DNA of 60,855 nucleotides from Nitrobacter sp. 62-23. Its GTDB lineage: Bacteria > Pseudomonadota > Alphaproteobacteria > Rhizobiales > Xanthobacteraceae. The stretch spans positions 1 through 60,855 of the forward strand of contig NZ_MKSM01000112.1 in assembly GCF_001897285.1 (NCBI RefSeq), written 5' to 3'. The notes beneath the pieces are model-generated. The model did no database searches and was not told the origin of the DNA. It saw only the letters and a list, made by a program, of their open reading frames with translations. Shown one piece after another: positions 23,993 to 36,654 of the stretch (its first letter is position 1; every line of letters starts with the position of its first letter). The position numbers and the translations under genes were made by a program.

Positions 23993-25261
23993 TCAGCGTT
24001 CACCCCGAGCCGGATTCGATGTCTTGGGATTTGCAGCCGCGGTTGACGACCCAAGAGTGAAGCGAATTATTTCTAGTAATCGACGGCCGTTCCATATGAA
24101 GAGCACCGAAGCAAGCGCCAGATAGACCCAGGCTAAGCCCGACAGAGTGGCTATCGTGCGTATTTCCTCGTTCCTGAAGTAGTAGGCCAAGCTCACCTGA
24201 ATCAAAAACAGCAGCGCAAGTGCGGTCGCCGACAGAAGACTGAAACGCAGCCGCATGAGCAGTGCGACCCCGAACAGGGATTGAGAGGCAGTCAGAAAAA
24301 ACTCCTCAATTTGTCGCGCGTCCAACGGCAGTGCTGTCGCACCGCGGGCGCCGACGGTCATCGCCAGCGGTAGCATGCCGACCAAGAGCGTCCACTGATT
24401 GATCTTGTCGCTGATCATGGTGATGAGTCCGCCCGCGGCCCGCCCCTTTAGAACAAACAGGACGGCGATAGATACGGCGGGTGCTTCGCTGGCGAGCGGC
24501 GCCAACCACTGGATGAGAAGGAATTCGTTGATGCCGAAGGCGCGGCCCGCTTCGATCAAGGCTTCCGCGAAAGGCTCGGCGCTCCAGAGAATAATTCCGC
24601 AGGCGGCCAGCCCGAGGCCTGCCATAACTATCCACTGCGTCCGGAGCGGCAATTCATTGAGCGCCGCGGCAGGTCCGGGTTCGTCCTCTCCGTCCGGGTT
24701 CTCGCTTTTGCGAACGTTGCGGACGCGCCAGACATATCCTCCATAGATTGCCACCAACATCGTGAAATCGAAAAGGGTAATGCTGCCTTTGAACAAAATG
24801 ACAAACGCGTAGAGGCTGGCGAGCAAAAGGAACGAGACTTCGATTGCGTTGTCGTTTGTCAGTTCGATGGCGCGATGCCGATCCTTGAGCCAGTGCAGCA
24901 GTGCCAGAAGCGGCCATGCGACGCCGACAAGCAGCCTATTCGCGCCGGTCATGTTGGCCGCAGCATAGTGGACGTACGGCGACTCCGGGCCGGCCTGGCC
25001 CGCCTGAAAAGCGTAGTACATATCCACCGCATATTCTGGAAGGACCGTTATCAAGGCGACGGCCGCAAGGATCAGGCCCTGCGCGATGTGCCGCTCGGCC
25101 GCTTCCGCACCCCACGACAGAAGAAATCCGGCAGCGAGGATCGCAACGCCGAAGATTGCAGTGTCAACGACCGGTCCGAGACGCCAATTCGCTGCTCGCA
25201 AAGCCAAGGCGGGTAGAGCGGCACATGCCGCGATCGCGATGAGGACCAAAAAGCGCTTCAT
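23993..25261 (-). CDS. Cation antiporter of the CaCA (Na+/Ca2+ exchanger) superfamily
   Basis: 422 aa with an N-terminal signal-like first helix and about eleven membrane segments in two halves. The two alpha-repeat motifs are LITVLPEYAVDMYYA with NMTGANRLLVGV in the first half, and LAPLASEAPAVSIAVLF with SDKINQWTLLVGMLPL in the second. Such proteins export Ca2+ or other divalent cations against Na+ or H+. It is co-directional with, and 30 bases downstream of, mgtC, inside the metal operon, so it may export a divalent metal. Substrate not predictable from sequence. Confidence 0.85.
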   Translation of the reverse strand: MKRFLVLIAIAACAALPALALRAANWRLGPVVDTAIFGVAILAAGFLLSWGAEAAERHIAQGLILAAVALITVLPEYAVDMYYAFQAGQAGPESPYVHYAAANMTGANRLLVGVAWPLLALLHWLKDRHRAIELTNDNAIEVSFLLLASLYAFVILFKGSITLFDFTMLVAIYGGYVWRVRNVRKSENPDGEDEPGPAAALNELPLRTQWIVMAGLGLAACGIILWSAEPFAEALIEAGRAFGINEFLLIQWLAPLASEAPAVSIAVLFVLKGRAAGGLITMISDKINQWTLLVGMLPLAMTVGARGATALPLDARQIEEFFLTASQSLFGVALLMRLRFSLLSATALALLFLIQVSLAYYFRNEEIRTIATLSGLAWVYLALASVLFIWNGRRLLEIIRFTLGSSTAAANPKTSNPARGER

Positions 25262-25291
25262 TGCTATCCCGTTCGGATTCAGTGACTTCTG

Positions 25292-25888
25292 TCAAAACTC
25301 ATGCCCATTCCCTTCCCGCTTAGCTTCCTTCGGTCGCCAGCGCCGCGCATCGAGCCGACCGATCAAAGGAAGGAATTGCAGTTCCAGGATTAGGATGACC
25401 AAGACGGTCACTAGTCCGGCAATGAGGAGTTCGCCAATCCCTGCGAGCATGCCAACCGCCGACGTTGCCCAAATGGCCGCTGCCGTGGTCAAGCCGCGAA
25501 CGTTGCCGCCGTCCTTGAGGATCATCCCTCCGCCGAGGAAACCCACACCGGTGACGACGCCCGCCATTATCTTCTCCGCGGTCGCCGGAAAGTTCTCGAC
25601 GCCAACGGCCGTGAACGCGGCCGCTCCCAGGCTGACGAGCATGAAGGTACGGTCGCCGGCCTCCGAACCGCGAAACTCGCGTTCCCATCCGATGGGGAAA
25701 GCCAGCGCGACAGCAACGGCGATCCGGACAAGCAGCGCGAGATCGAACCTGGTAGTACCACCGGCATCGCCTGCCGCTGCGAAGGCGCCACCTGTTGTCA
25801 GTCCGAGCGTGAGAGCGATGACCGCAAGTTGAGTCACCGCATGACGCGCCGCCTCCGTGATGGACAGTCGGCTCAATGCTTGAAACAT
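25292..25888 (-). CDS. mgtC: MgtC/SapB family membrane protein
   Basis: 198 aa. The MgtC domain shows FPIGWEREFRGSEAGDRTFMLVSLGAA (the R-x-x-G-x-R-T motif), KIMAGVVTGVGFLGGGMILKDG and VRGLTTAAAIWATSAVGMLAG, covering four to five membrane helices. It has an extra N-terminal hydrophobic segment. MgtC proteins are linked to Mg2+ homeostasis and growth at low Mg2+, often by acting on ATP synthase. It sits between the P-type ATPase and the antiporter. Confidence 0.92.
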   Translation of the reverse strand: MFQALSRLSITEAARHAVTQLAVIALTLGLTTGGAFAAAGDAGGTTRFDLALLVRIAVAVALAFPIGWEREFRGSEAGDRTFMLVSLGAAAFTAVGVENFPATAEKIMAGVVTGVGFLGGGMILKDGGNVRGLTTAAAIWATSAVGMLAGIGELLIAGLVTVLVILILELQFLPLIGRLDARRWRPKEAKREGNGHEF

Positions 25889-25939
25889 CGCGTCACTCTC
25901 AGGGTTGGGGCACTCAGGAAAGCATTCAATTCTTCTTCC

Positions 25940-28126
25940 TCAAGACTGGAACGGCTCGGTCGTGGGCAAGCGGAGCAAACGCAAGGCGTTCATCGTCACC
26001 AGAACCGTCGCTCCGGTGTCTGCGAGGATGGCCGGCCATAACCCCGTCAATCCGACGACGGTGGTGACAAGAAAGACGGCCTTGAGCCCGAGAGCGACCG
26101 CGATGTTCTGCCGGATGTTGATCATCGTCCGCTTCGACAAGTCGACCATTGCGGCAACGTCGGCGACCCGCCCGTGCAGTACGGCGGCGTCGGCCGTTTC
26201 GAGCGCGACGTCCGTCCCTCCGCCCATAGCGATACCCACATCGGCTGCTGCGAGTGCCGGCGCATCGTTGATGCCGTCGCCGATCTTTGCGACCGACCAG
26301 CCCGCCTTTTGAAACTGGCCGACGATCCGCTGCTTGTCCTCAGGCAGCAGTTCCGCTTCGATATCGATGCTCAATTGCTTGCCGATCGCGTTCGCGGTGC
26401 GCCGATTGTCGCCGGTCAGCATCACAGTCCGGATCCCCGCGTCCGTCAAAAGCTTGAGCCCGCTTTTCGCGTCTGGACGGGGTTCGTCGCGCATCGCGAT
26501 CGCACCCGCAATTTTCCCGTCGAGCGCGACGAGCGAAACGGTTTTGCCTTCGTCGTTCAGGGCTGCGATCTGCGTCTCCTGCTCGGTTGTTAGAGGACAG
26601 AATTCCGCGACGGCCTTGGGCGATCCCAGGAATACTTCCGCTCCTTCCACGGTCGCACGTATCCCTTTTCCGCCGATCGCCTTCGAGTCGGAGGTCGGCG
26701 GAAGCGAGATCTGCTTTACTGCCGCCCGGGTCAGGATTGCGGTAGCAAGGGGGTGACTCGACCCCGACTCGAGCGCCGCAGCGAAGCGCAGTACATCAGC
26801 CTCGCTGCGCGCGAAGCCGATGATGTCCGTGACCTGGGGCTTGCCGGAGGTGAGCGTGCCAGTCTTGTCGAAACAGGCCACGGTGATCTTGCCGATCTGT
26901 TCGAGAACTGCGCCACCCTTCAGCAGCAATCCCCGGCGGGCGCCGGCAGACAGGGCGGCGGCGATTGCAGCGGGGGTGGAGATGACCAGGGCGCAAGGAC
27001 ACCCGATCAGCAGAATGGCCAGACCCTTGTAGATCCACCCGCTCCATTCCCCTCCAAACACTAAAGGAGGAACGACCGCGACCAACGCGGCGGCCGCAAC
27101 CACCCCCGGCGTATAGAAGCGGGAAAACCGGTCGATGAAACGCTCCGTCGGCGCCTTCGACTCCTGCGCCTCCTCGACGAGGCGCACCACGCGCGCGATC
27201 GTGTTGTCCGCGGCTGCGGCAGTCACCCGCACGCGCAGCAGGCCGTCGCCGTTGACGGTGCCGGCAAACACGGTCGCATCCGGTCGCTTCCGGACCGGCG
27301 TGCTTTCTCCCGTGACCGGCGCTTCGTCGATCGCGCTTTCTCCGGACAGGATGACACCGTCGCCGGGAACCCGGTCGCCGGGCCTTATCTGGATCGTCGC
27401 ACCCACTTCCAGGGTGTCGGCCTGGACCTCACGGATTTGGCCGTTTTCTTCGAGGCGGGCCGTCTTCGGAACGAGCTTGGTGAGGTCCTGGATACTGGCA
27501 CGGGCACGGCTCGCGGCAACGCCCTCGAGCAGTTCCCCGATCAGAAACAGGAAAACGACGGTTGCTGCCTCTTCGGTCGCTCCGATGATGACCGCGCCCA
27601 CCGCGGCGATCGACATCAGCATCTCGATCGAGAACGGCGTCCCGGCGCCCGCGGCGGCGACTGCACGACGTCCGATGGGAACGAGACCTACCAGCATCGC
27701 CAGCAGAAACGCCCAGTGCTCGGTCGCCGGAGCGGTTTTGCCGATTATGAAGGCCGTCGCCAGCGCCAACCCCGACCCGATGGTGAGCTTCCCTTTCCTT
27801 GTTTGCCACCAAGCTTGGCCGTCGCCAGCGGGCTCACGACTTTCCGGACGGGGTTCCAGCGACGTTCCGCCACCCGTTGCTCGGGCGGATGTATTCTCGA
27901 CAAATTCACTGCCTGTAACCCTGTATCCGAGTTTCACGATCTGATTTCGGATTAGGTCTTCGTCGTCGTCGGTGACGACCGTCACCGTCCCCGCCGACAC
28001 GGACACGATCACATCGCTGACACCGCGCATGCGGTGCAGGGCATTTTCAATCTTTGTTGCGCAAGAGGTGCAGTCCATGCCCTCCACGCGTAGACGGACT
28101 TTGGCGAGCATAGCGGTTTCAGTCAT
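25940..28126 (-). CDS. zntA: Zn/Cd/Pb-exporting P1B-type ATPase
   Basis: 728 aa. An N-terminal HMA domain with GMDCTSC (C19, C22) precedes about eight membrane helices. The transmembrane metal motif is CPC (C376-P-C378), the phosphorylation site DKTGT (D420), the nucleotide loop SSHPLA, and the hinge GDGINDAPALA. The HMA motif plus CPC in a GCPCALVISTPAAI context fits the Zn2+/Cd2+/Pb2+ group rather than Cu+ pumps. It exports these metals from the cytoplasm to the periplasm, where CzcCBA can carry them outside. Co-directional with czcCBA and probably in the same operon. Confidence 0.95.
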   Translation of the reverse strand: MTETAMLAKVRLRVEGMDCTSCATKIENALHRMRGVSDVIVSVSAGTVTVVTDDDEDLIRNQIVKLGYRVTGSEFVENTSARATGGGTSLEPRPESREPAGDGQAWWQTRKGKLTIGSGLALATAFIIGKTAPATEHWAFLLAMLVGLVPIGRRAVAAAGAGTPFSIEMLMSIAAVGAVIIGATEEAATVVFLFLIGELLEGVAASRARASIQDLTKLVPKTARLEENGQIREVQADTLEVGATIQIRPGDRVPGDGVILSGESAIDEAPVTGESTPVRKRPDATVFAGTVNGDGLLRVRVTAAAADNTIARVVRLVEEAQESKAPTERFIDRFSRFYTPGVVAAAALVAVVPPLVFGGEWSGWIYKGLAILLIGCPCALVISTPAAIAAALSAGARRGLLLKGGAVLEQIGKITVACFDKTGTLTSGKPQVTDIIGFARSEADVLRFAAALESGSSHPLATAILTRAAVKQISLPPTSDSKAIGGKGIRATVEGAEVFLGSPKAVAEFCPLTTEQETQIAALNDEGKTVSLVALDGKIAGAIAMRDEPRPDAKSGLKLLTDAGIRTVMLTGDNRRTANAIGKQLSIDIEAELLPEDKQRIVGQFQKAGWSVAKIGDGINDAPALAAADVGIAMGGGTDVALETADAAVLHGRVADVAAMVDLSKRTMINIRQNIAVALGLKAVFLVTTVVGLTGLWPAILADTGATVLVTMNALRLLRLPTTEPFQS

Positions 28127-28174
28127 GGTTGGGGCTTCCGGAGCGCGAGGTCGAGGGTGCAGCGTAGCGTGCGT

Positions 28175-28627
28175 TCACGTCTTGCCCTCCCGTCTGAGCC
28201 GCTTGTAGAGCGCCTCGACAGCCTCGGAAAAATCGAGCGCCTCGTTTCGCGCGCAGAGATCTTCGAGGAACCGCAATTGAGTGATCAGGTCGAAGGTCGC
28301 CGGATTGAGATCGAGGCCTTCATCCACGCCCGGCGGCCTGCTCAATATGATTCCGCTCATGAAGCCTTGGGCCCAAGCTAGATATTCCCTCCGCACCATG
28401 GGATTGGATACGACGTCGCCGTTGAACTGCTTGCAGGTCGAGGCGCCCAGGCCGACGATCTTGGCAGTTCGCCCTTCTGCCCTCAGGTCCGCCGTGGAGG
28501 ATGTCATCAATGCAAACGCCGTCAATATGAAGCACAGGATCGGACGTCGAACCTTCCGATCGACACCATGGGCTGCGACGGTCGCGTGGCGGCCGTCGCA
28601 GCCTGAAGTTTCCTGTGCGCTCCACAT
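28175..28627 (-). CDS. Exported protein of the czc operon
   Basis: 150 aa if started at ATG 28627; a GTG at 28642 is also in frame and the true start is uncertain. A hydrophobic stretch (PILCFILTAFALMTSSTA) lies at about residues 30-47 and probably ends at a DLRAEG cleavage zone. The mature domain of about 95 residues reads ASTCKQFNGDVVSN, EYLAWAQGFMSGIILSRPPG, then LRFLEDLCARNEALDFSEAVEALYKRL. Two conserved-looking Cys could pair. Family not recognised; the layout recalls small periplasmic helical proteins. It lies between czcA and zntA. Confidence 0.65.
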   Translation of the reverse strand: MWSAQETSGCDGRHATVAAHGVDRKVRRPILCFILTAFALMTSSTADLRAEGRTAKIVGLGASTCKQFNGDVVSNPMVRREYLAWAQGFMSGIILSRPPGVDEGLDLNPATFDLITQLRFLEDLCARNEALDFSEAVEALYKRLRREGKT

Positions 28628-28650
28628 CGGAACCGTACTCACCGTCCGCT

Positions 28651-32572
<3,922 letters not shown>

Positions 32573-32583
<11 letters not shown>

Positions 32584-33520
32584 CGCCGCCCGCTCCCTTG
32601 GTCATTTCCGCCTTCACGATGAAACTGTTCTGTGCCGCGTAGACGTCGCCCTCAAGGACGCCGAAGGTGATCTCGACGAGTTGCGGATCGCGTTGGCCGA
32701 CTTCGACGTCGCGCGCCTCGAACTTGTCGCCGTTGCGCACGAACACCACCGTGCGGTTCTCGACAGTCTGAAGCGCCGACGATTTCACCGCGACGCCGAC
32801 CTTCTTTGCCGACAGCGTCAACCGCCCGGTGACGAACAGGCCCGGACGCAACCGCTGTCCGGTGTTCGGGACCACGGCCCGGGCGATGGCGCTCTGGGTG
32901 TCGCTGCTACCGACCGGCGACAGATAGGAAATCTTGGCGCCGATTGGCGTCCCGCCATCGGCGGGGTCGATCAGCACTTCGTCGCCGACGCTGACCCGGT
33001 TCAGGTCACGCCGATACACCGAAAAATCGACCCACACCGTCGACAGGTCCGCAACGACGAACGCTGGCTTCTGCTCGGAGGCGTATTCACCCAGCGTGAT
33101 CTGGCGATCGATCACAGTTCCAGCCAGCGACGCCTTCAATTCGTAAGGCGTCAAGCTCTGATTGCTCTCGATGATCGCGAGAATGTCGCCCTTCTGGACC
33201 TTGTCGCCGATGCGCTTGCGAACATCGCGGACGATCCCGGCAAACCGCGGCGTCACCTGCACCAGCAATTCCTGGTTGGGTTGCACGATTCCGTTCAAGA
33301 ACATGCTGTTGCGCAACACGCCAGACGACGCCTTGGCAAGCTCAATGCCCGACGCCTCAACTTTGGCGTCGCTGAGAGCCACGCTGTCGGAGTGCTCGCT
33401 TTCCGAGGCTTCGGTTGGCGTCGGCGTCGACGTGGCGGGCTTCAACAGCCGGTAGCCGCCATAGACCAGTCCGGCGGCGACCAGGAGAAATACGAAATAG
33501 CGGGCGAATGCCTTGATCAT
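32573..33520 (-). CDS. czcB: CzcB-type periplasmic adaptor
   Basis: 315 aa with one N-terminal membrane anchor (YFVFLLVAAGLVYGGYRLL). The adaptor domains follow: a barrel-sandwich hybrid with GIVRDVRKRIGDKVQKGDILAIIES and AGTVIDRQITLGEYAS, a beta-barrel (TVWVDFSVYRRDLNRVSVGDEV), and a membrane-proximal C-terminal part with PGLFVTGRLTL. The alpha-hairpin seems nearly absent, making it shorter than usual. It has no His-rich or heavy-metal-binding N-terminal domain. It links CzcA to CzcC and overlaps czcC by 4 bases. Confidence 0.92.
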
Positions 33521-34788
33521 CTTGAACTCTGATGGGTAAGCGAAAACGGATTGCCGACGAGACCTTCGATGGTCGCGACAGCGATATGGAAGTTTTGCAG
33601 GGCTTCCTGCTCGCGCACCAGGGCCTGAAGGACCGAGCCCTTGACGTCGAGTAATTCAAGCAGGGTGAAGCGGCCCTGGGCATAGCCGCTCTGGATGGTT
33701 GCGGCGGCGCTACGGGCTTTCGGAATGACCGAGGAGCGCAACAGTTTAATTTCCGCCAGTGCCCCGTTGATCGAATCGTAGGCTCGTCCGGCGATGCTGA
33801 TGAGAACCAGTTTGTTGATCGAACGTTCGGCTGCGGTCTTGGCGAGGGTTTCCTGAGCCGCGATGACGTTGCCCCTGTTCTGGTCGAACACGGGTAACGG
33901 AATCGATATTCCCAGCCGTACCGCGTTGTCGTTGGTGTCCTGGAAGTGACGCCATCCCGCAGACAGGCGGACGTCCGGAATGATTTTCAAACGCGCGATC
34001 AGCAACTCGGCATTGCGCTGCGCGGTCACGGCGGTCCAGCGCATCAACTGCGGATTGGCTTCGATCGCCTTGAGGACCGACTGGAACGATGGGGGCTGCC
34101 CGACAAGGGCCAGCCGACCAATCGCTTTGCCGAAATGGGGAATACTTTCGCCCATTAGAATAGCGAGATCCCGCCGGGCGGTCGCCAATTGCGTCTTGGC
34201 GCGCTCCCGCTCGACCCGGAACAGGTCGGCGGCCACCTGGGCGCGCTCGGTTTCCGCGGGCGACGACGCGCCTTCCTCCACGCGCTTCTGCAATTGCGGT
34301 ATCAATTGATCGAAGCTCGCAATCTGTTCGTCGAAGATTTCGATCCGGCGTTGCGCGCTGATGACGGTAATGAAGGCGATCGCGGTCTCGGACAGCACCT
34401 CCAGCCGTGTCGCCCGCCGCTGCCAGACCGCGGAACCGACACCGGCCTGGCCTGCGGCAATGCGGGCTTCGCGCTTGCCGCCGAGTTCGACTAGCTGACT
34501 GAGTTGCAGATTAGTTTCCGCGGAACGCGTTCCCCTGTAGGGCCCAGATCCCAGCGCGTTGTCCAATTCGAACGAGGCTTCAGGATTTGGCAACGCGCCT
34601 GACTGAATCCGCAACCCGCCGGCGATGCCGACGTCCCGCTCGGCGGCGGTGAGGCGCGGGTTTGCAGCCAACGCGCGCTGTAAGGCTTGCGGCAATGAGA
34701 TCGGTCGCGACCGTTCCGCAGCAATCGCTGGAATTGTGAGGATAAGCCATGCGCACGCAACGCGCACTGCCCCATTGAATCGATGCAT
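33517..34788 (-). CDS. czcC: CzcC-type outer-membrane channel (TolC-like)
   Basis: 423 aa with a signal peptide (AVRVACAWLILTIPAIAAE). Two OEP repeats are visible: SLPQALQRALAANPRLTAAERDV, with ASFELDNALGSGP and LQLSQLVELGGKREARI, and a second repeat around ALVGQPPSFQSVLKAIEANPQLM with RLGISIPLPVFDQNRGN and AQGRFTLLELLDVKGSVL. It forms the outer-membrane exit duct for the metal RND pump. It follows the small cysteine-pair protein gene by 58 bases in the same direction. Confidence 0.92.
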   Translation of the reverse strand: MHRFNGAVRVACAWLILTIPAIAAERSRPISLPQALQRALAANPRLTAAERDVGIAGGLRIQSGALPNPEASFELDNALGSGPYRGTRSAETNLQLSQLVELGGKREARIAAGQAGVGSAVWQRRATRLEVLSETAIAFITVISAQRRIEIFDEQIASFDQLIPQLQKRVEEGASSPAETERAQVAADLFRVERERAKTQLATARRDLAILMGESIPHFGKAIGRLALVGQPPSFQSVLKAIEANPQLMRWTAVTAQRNAELLIARLKIIPDVRLSAGWRHFQDTNDNAVRLGISIPLPVFDQNRGNVIAAQETLAKTAAERSINKLVLISIAGRAYDSINGALAEIKLLRSSVIPKARSAAATIQSGYAQGRFTLLELLDVKGSVLQALVREQEALQNFHIAVATIEGLVGNPFSLTHQSSR

Positions 34789-34846
34789 GAAATCAACCTG
34801 AAACGCGTAAAGACGACGCGCGGCCTGGCGCGCGTGATGGCGGTCT

Positions 34847-35221
34847 TCAGGTCAGGTGCTTGGGGGGCGGCGTGTCGAGCTTGGGAGGGTCCTCAAGCAA
34901 GCGTTGAGGCGCGACGAAGGCGATCTTGACCGGATGCTCCATTGGCGAGGCCAGGGGCATGGACGTCGGCATCACGACCGGTGTACAAACAGGGCAATGC
35001 TCTGCAAGAATGGGCGCTTTCGTGGAATCGCCCTCATCCGACGCAGTGCCGGTTACGGTGCCAACTTGCGAGAAAACAGTCGCGGCGACCGTTTCCTCGG
35101 TGCAAAAAGCGACATTGCCCAAGCCGACGAATAGATACATCAGGGCAAGCAAAAGCAGCGTCGCCCTACGAAGGTAGGGCGCTTTCAGCTTCGACAAACC
35201 CTGGAGCGGTCGGCGTTCCAT
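34847..35221 (-). CDS. Small membrane-anchored protein with CPVC motif (DUF2946-like)
   Basis: 124 aa. One hydrophobic segment (RRATLLLLALMYLFVGLGNVAFC) anchors or exports it. The periplasmic part has AEHCPVCTPVVMP, a His-Cys-x-x-Cys motif like those in DUF2946 proteins, and a Pro-rich end with Met and His. It is first in the leftward operon before czcC, so it could be a periplasmic metal-binding accessory or sensor. Family call is tentative. The promoter should lie in the AT-rich stretch to the right (35222-35290). Confidence 0.65.
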   Translation of the reverse strand: MERRPLQGLSKLKAPYLRRATLLLLALMYLFVGLGNVAFCTEETVAATVFSQVGTVTGTASDEGDSTKAPILAEHCPVCTPVVMPTSMPLASPMEHPVKIAFVAPQRLLEDPPKLDTPPPKHLT

Positions 35222-35312
35222 GATTCAGAAATAGCAGATCGAATTTGAGAATACTATTACGTTACGCAAATCAGTTGGTAAACTTGACGCCGACCAACCA
35301 CGGAAACTGATT
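35222..35312 (-). promoter_or_regulatory. Probable promoter region of the czc operon
   Basis: This AT-rich stretch right of the first leftward czc-operon gene (about 35224-35290, with TAGTATTCTCAAATTCGATC on the minus strand) is the only plausible promoter location before 35221. I see no unambiguous -35/-10 pair or dyad. Confidence 0.3.
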
Positions 35313-35329
35313 TTAAAGAGATTTTATCA

Positions 35330-35731
35330 TTTGTCCCTGCACTCCTGCGGAGGCAATACGCTGCCTTTCAAAATCGAAACCCGCCTCGGACGCGATCGGC
35401 TTGGTCAGCATCGGGATGCCGCATCCCGGACTGGCGTCAATCCGGAAGAGGCCCTTCGATCTCGTTTTCGAGCACCTGCCCGTCGCGGCGTCGACCCCGA
35501 CTCCTGAACATCGTACCAACCTTGTCCTCCAGCTTCAGCGCCTCGTCTGCCAGCTTCGGATTGCACGCCCCAAGGGTTTTGTAGCGGCGGAAATCGACGT
35601 CGAGCTTGCGCTTGAGCGCTTTCACGTCGATCATCGGTGATGATGCCGAAGCCCTCCTCCAGTGCAGTAGTGGTGTTGGCGACTGCGTCATCGAAGGATG
35701 ACTGGAGTGTTTGCGCGAAGTAGTAGCTCAT
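35330..35731 (-). pseudogene. DUF302 protein gene broken by frameshifts
   Basis: ATG 35731 with AGGAGA upstream starts MSYYFAQTLQSSFDDAVANTTTALEEGFGIITD, the DUF302 beginning. The next block, IDVKALKRKLDVDFRRYKTLGACNP and then LADEALKLEDKVGTM, continues in another frame from about 35632: ACCGATGATCGACGTG appears to carry two extra bases compared with an intact ACCGA-ATCGAC reading. A further break follows after VGTM, and the last third is unrecognisable. Intact members have about 130 residues and are common in metal and sulfur gene neighbourhoods. Either a true pseudogene or sequencing errors. Confidence 0.75.
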
Positions 35732-35773
35732 TGTCCCATTCTCCTATGTGAGAGGCTAAGCGGGCCTGAAGCG

Positions 35774-35887
35774 TCATCGCCGGATGTATTTGGTGAGAGC
35801 CACAATCCCGAGGACCACGAGGACCAGGATAAGGAGCCACACGAACCCCATGCCCCACATCCCAACGCCCATCATGTCGTTCATCAT
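35774..35887 (-). CDS. Small single-span membrane protein
   Basis: 37 aa from ATG 35887 (the next codon is also ATG), with GGAGAAAAGCAG just upstream. The sequence has a Met- and Gly-rich start (MMNDMMGVGMWGMG), one strong membrane segment (VWLLILVLVVLGIVALT) and a basic end (KYIRR). The good ribosome site and clean membrane pattern support a real gene. The Met-rich start could bind Cu(I) or Ag(I), but that is speculation. Confidence 0.6.
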   Translation of the reverse strand: MMNDMMGVGMWGMGFVWLLILVLVVLGIVALTKYIRR

Positions 35888-35914
35888 CTGCTTTTCTCCT
35901 TTGCCAGACCGGAC

Positions 35915-36243
35915 TCACGCGAGTGCGATGATGCTGCGTGCCACCACGTAAACGCCGACACTCAGAACAACGCTTGCGAAGAGAAAGGCGAACACGCGTT
36001 TTCGCCACGCCAGCACGCGGCAAAGCGCAACACCAATTGCTCCTCCCACAACGCCGCCGAGGATGAAAAGTGCCGCGATCCTCCAGTCGATCAGTCCGGA
36101 AGCCGCGTAGCTTGCCGCCGTGGCTGCGCCGAAGGCGGTGACGGCGACGAGCGAAGTGCCGATTGCATACATAAGCGGCATGCTGGTCGCGAACATCAAG
36201 CCCGGCACGATGAGGGAAACCACCGCCGATACCCGCGATTTCT
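35915..36243 (-). pseudogene. Truncated, frameshifted TSUP (TauE/SafE) permease gene
   Basis: The frame encodes SLIVPGLMFATSMPLMYAIG, SLVAVTAFGAATAASYAASG and a final membrane half ending VVARSIIALA, which is the C-terminal half of a TSUP permease. The preceding AGIGGGF motif lies in a different frame: one extra C in the run near 36213-36218 breaks GIGGGF-LIVPG. The N-terminal half is missing, and the homology ends where the ars promoter begins (about 36243). So the gene was cut and later frameshifted, perhaps when the ars operon was joined here. Confidence 0.78.
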
Positions 36244-36253
36244 CTGAAACGGA

Positions 36254-36295
36254 TTGACAAATCTCTGTATTTCCATACATCTGGATATATGGAAA
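36254..36295 (+). promoter_or_regulatory. ars promoter and operator
   Basis: A perfect TTGACA lies at 36254-36259. A weak -10 (TACATC) follows after 16 bases. A perfect 8-bp inverted repeat, TTTCCATA at 36270-36277 and TATGGAAA at 36288-36295, overlaps the arsR start codon (ATG 36289). This is a plausible ArsR operator; repressor bound here would block transcription initiation. No clear ribosome site is present before the ATG, so the message may be nearly leaderless. Confidence 0.6.
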
Positions 36296-36654
36296 ACGAA
36301 CAAGCCATCCTCGCGCTGGGCGCCCTCGCGCAGCAAACCCGCCTCCAGGCCTTCCGGGTCCTGATACAACATGAACCCGATGGATTGGCCGCCGGCGATC
36401 TCGCGCGATTGCTGGAGGTGCCGCAGAATACGCTCTCGGCCCACCTTTCCGTGCTGACGCGAGCCGATCTGGTGACATCCGAGCGGCACAGCCGTTCGAT
36501 CGTGTATCGGGCAAACCTAACCACCTTTCAGGCAATCACCGTCTTCCTGCTGCAGGACTGTTGCGGCGGCCGTCAGGAAATTTGCGCTCCTATTTTCGAA
36601 AGCCTCGTCCCTTGCTGTCCGCCTCCGAGGAAGAAGGAGAAATCCCGTGCCTGA
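36289..36654 (+). CDS. arsR: ArsR-family arsenic repressor
   Basis: 121 aa with an ArsR winged helix: ALAQQTRLQAFRVLIQHEP, LAAGDLARLLEVPQNTLSAHLSVLTRADLVTSERHSRSIVYR. The C-terminal part contains DCCGG, IC and PCCPP, so the As(III)-binding Cys are placed near the end rather than in the ELCVCDL site of the E. coli type. It represses the ars operon until arsenite binds. ATG 36289 lies within the operator-like repeat. The end overlaps arsC by 8 bases. Confidence 0.9.
   Translation: MENEQAILALGALAQQTRLQAFRVLIQHEPDGLAAGDLARLLEVPQNTLSAHLSVLTRADLVTSERHSRSIVYRANLTTFQAITVFLLQDCCGGRQEICAPIFESLVPCCPPPRKKEKSRA

Noticed and set aside
23144-25261. Encapsulin operon around the EncFtn-like gene
   Set aside because: Neighbouring genes encode a PilZ protein and a cation antiporter; no shell protein of about 270 aa is present.
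27905-27930. GTAACC-N16-CGAT on the plus strand inside zntA
   Set aside because: Antisense to the gene, with no plus-strand gene downstream and no CGTGAG flank.
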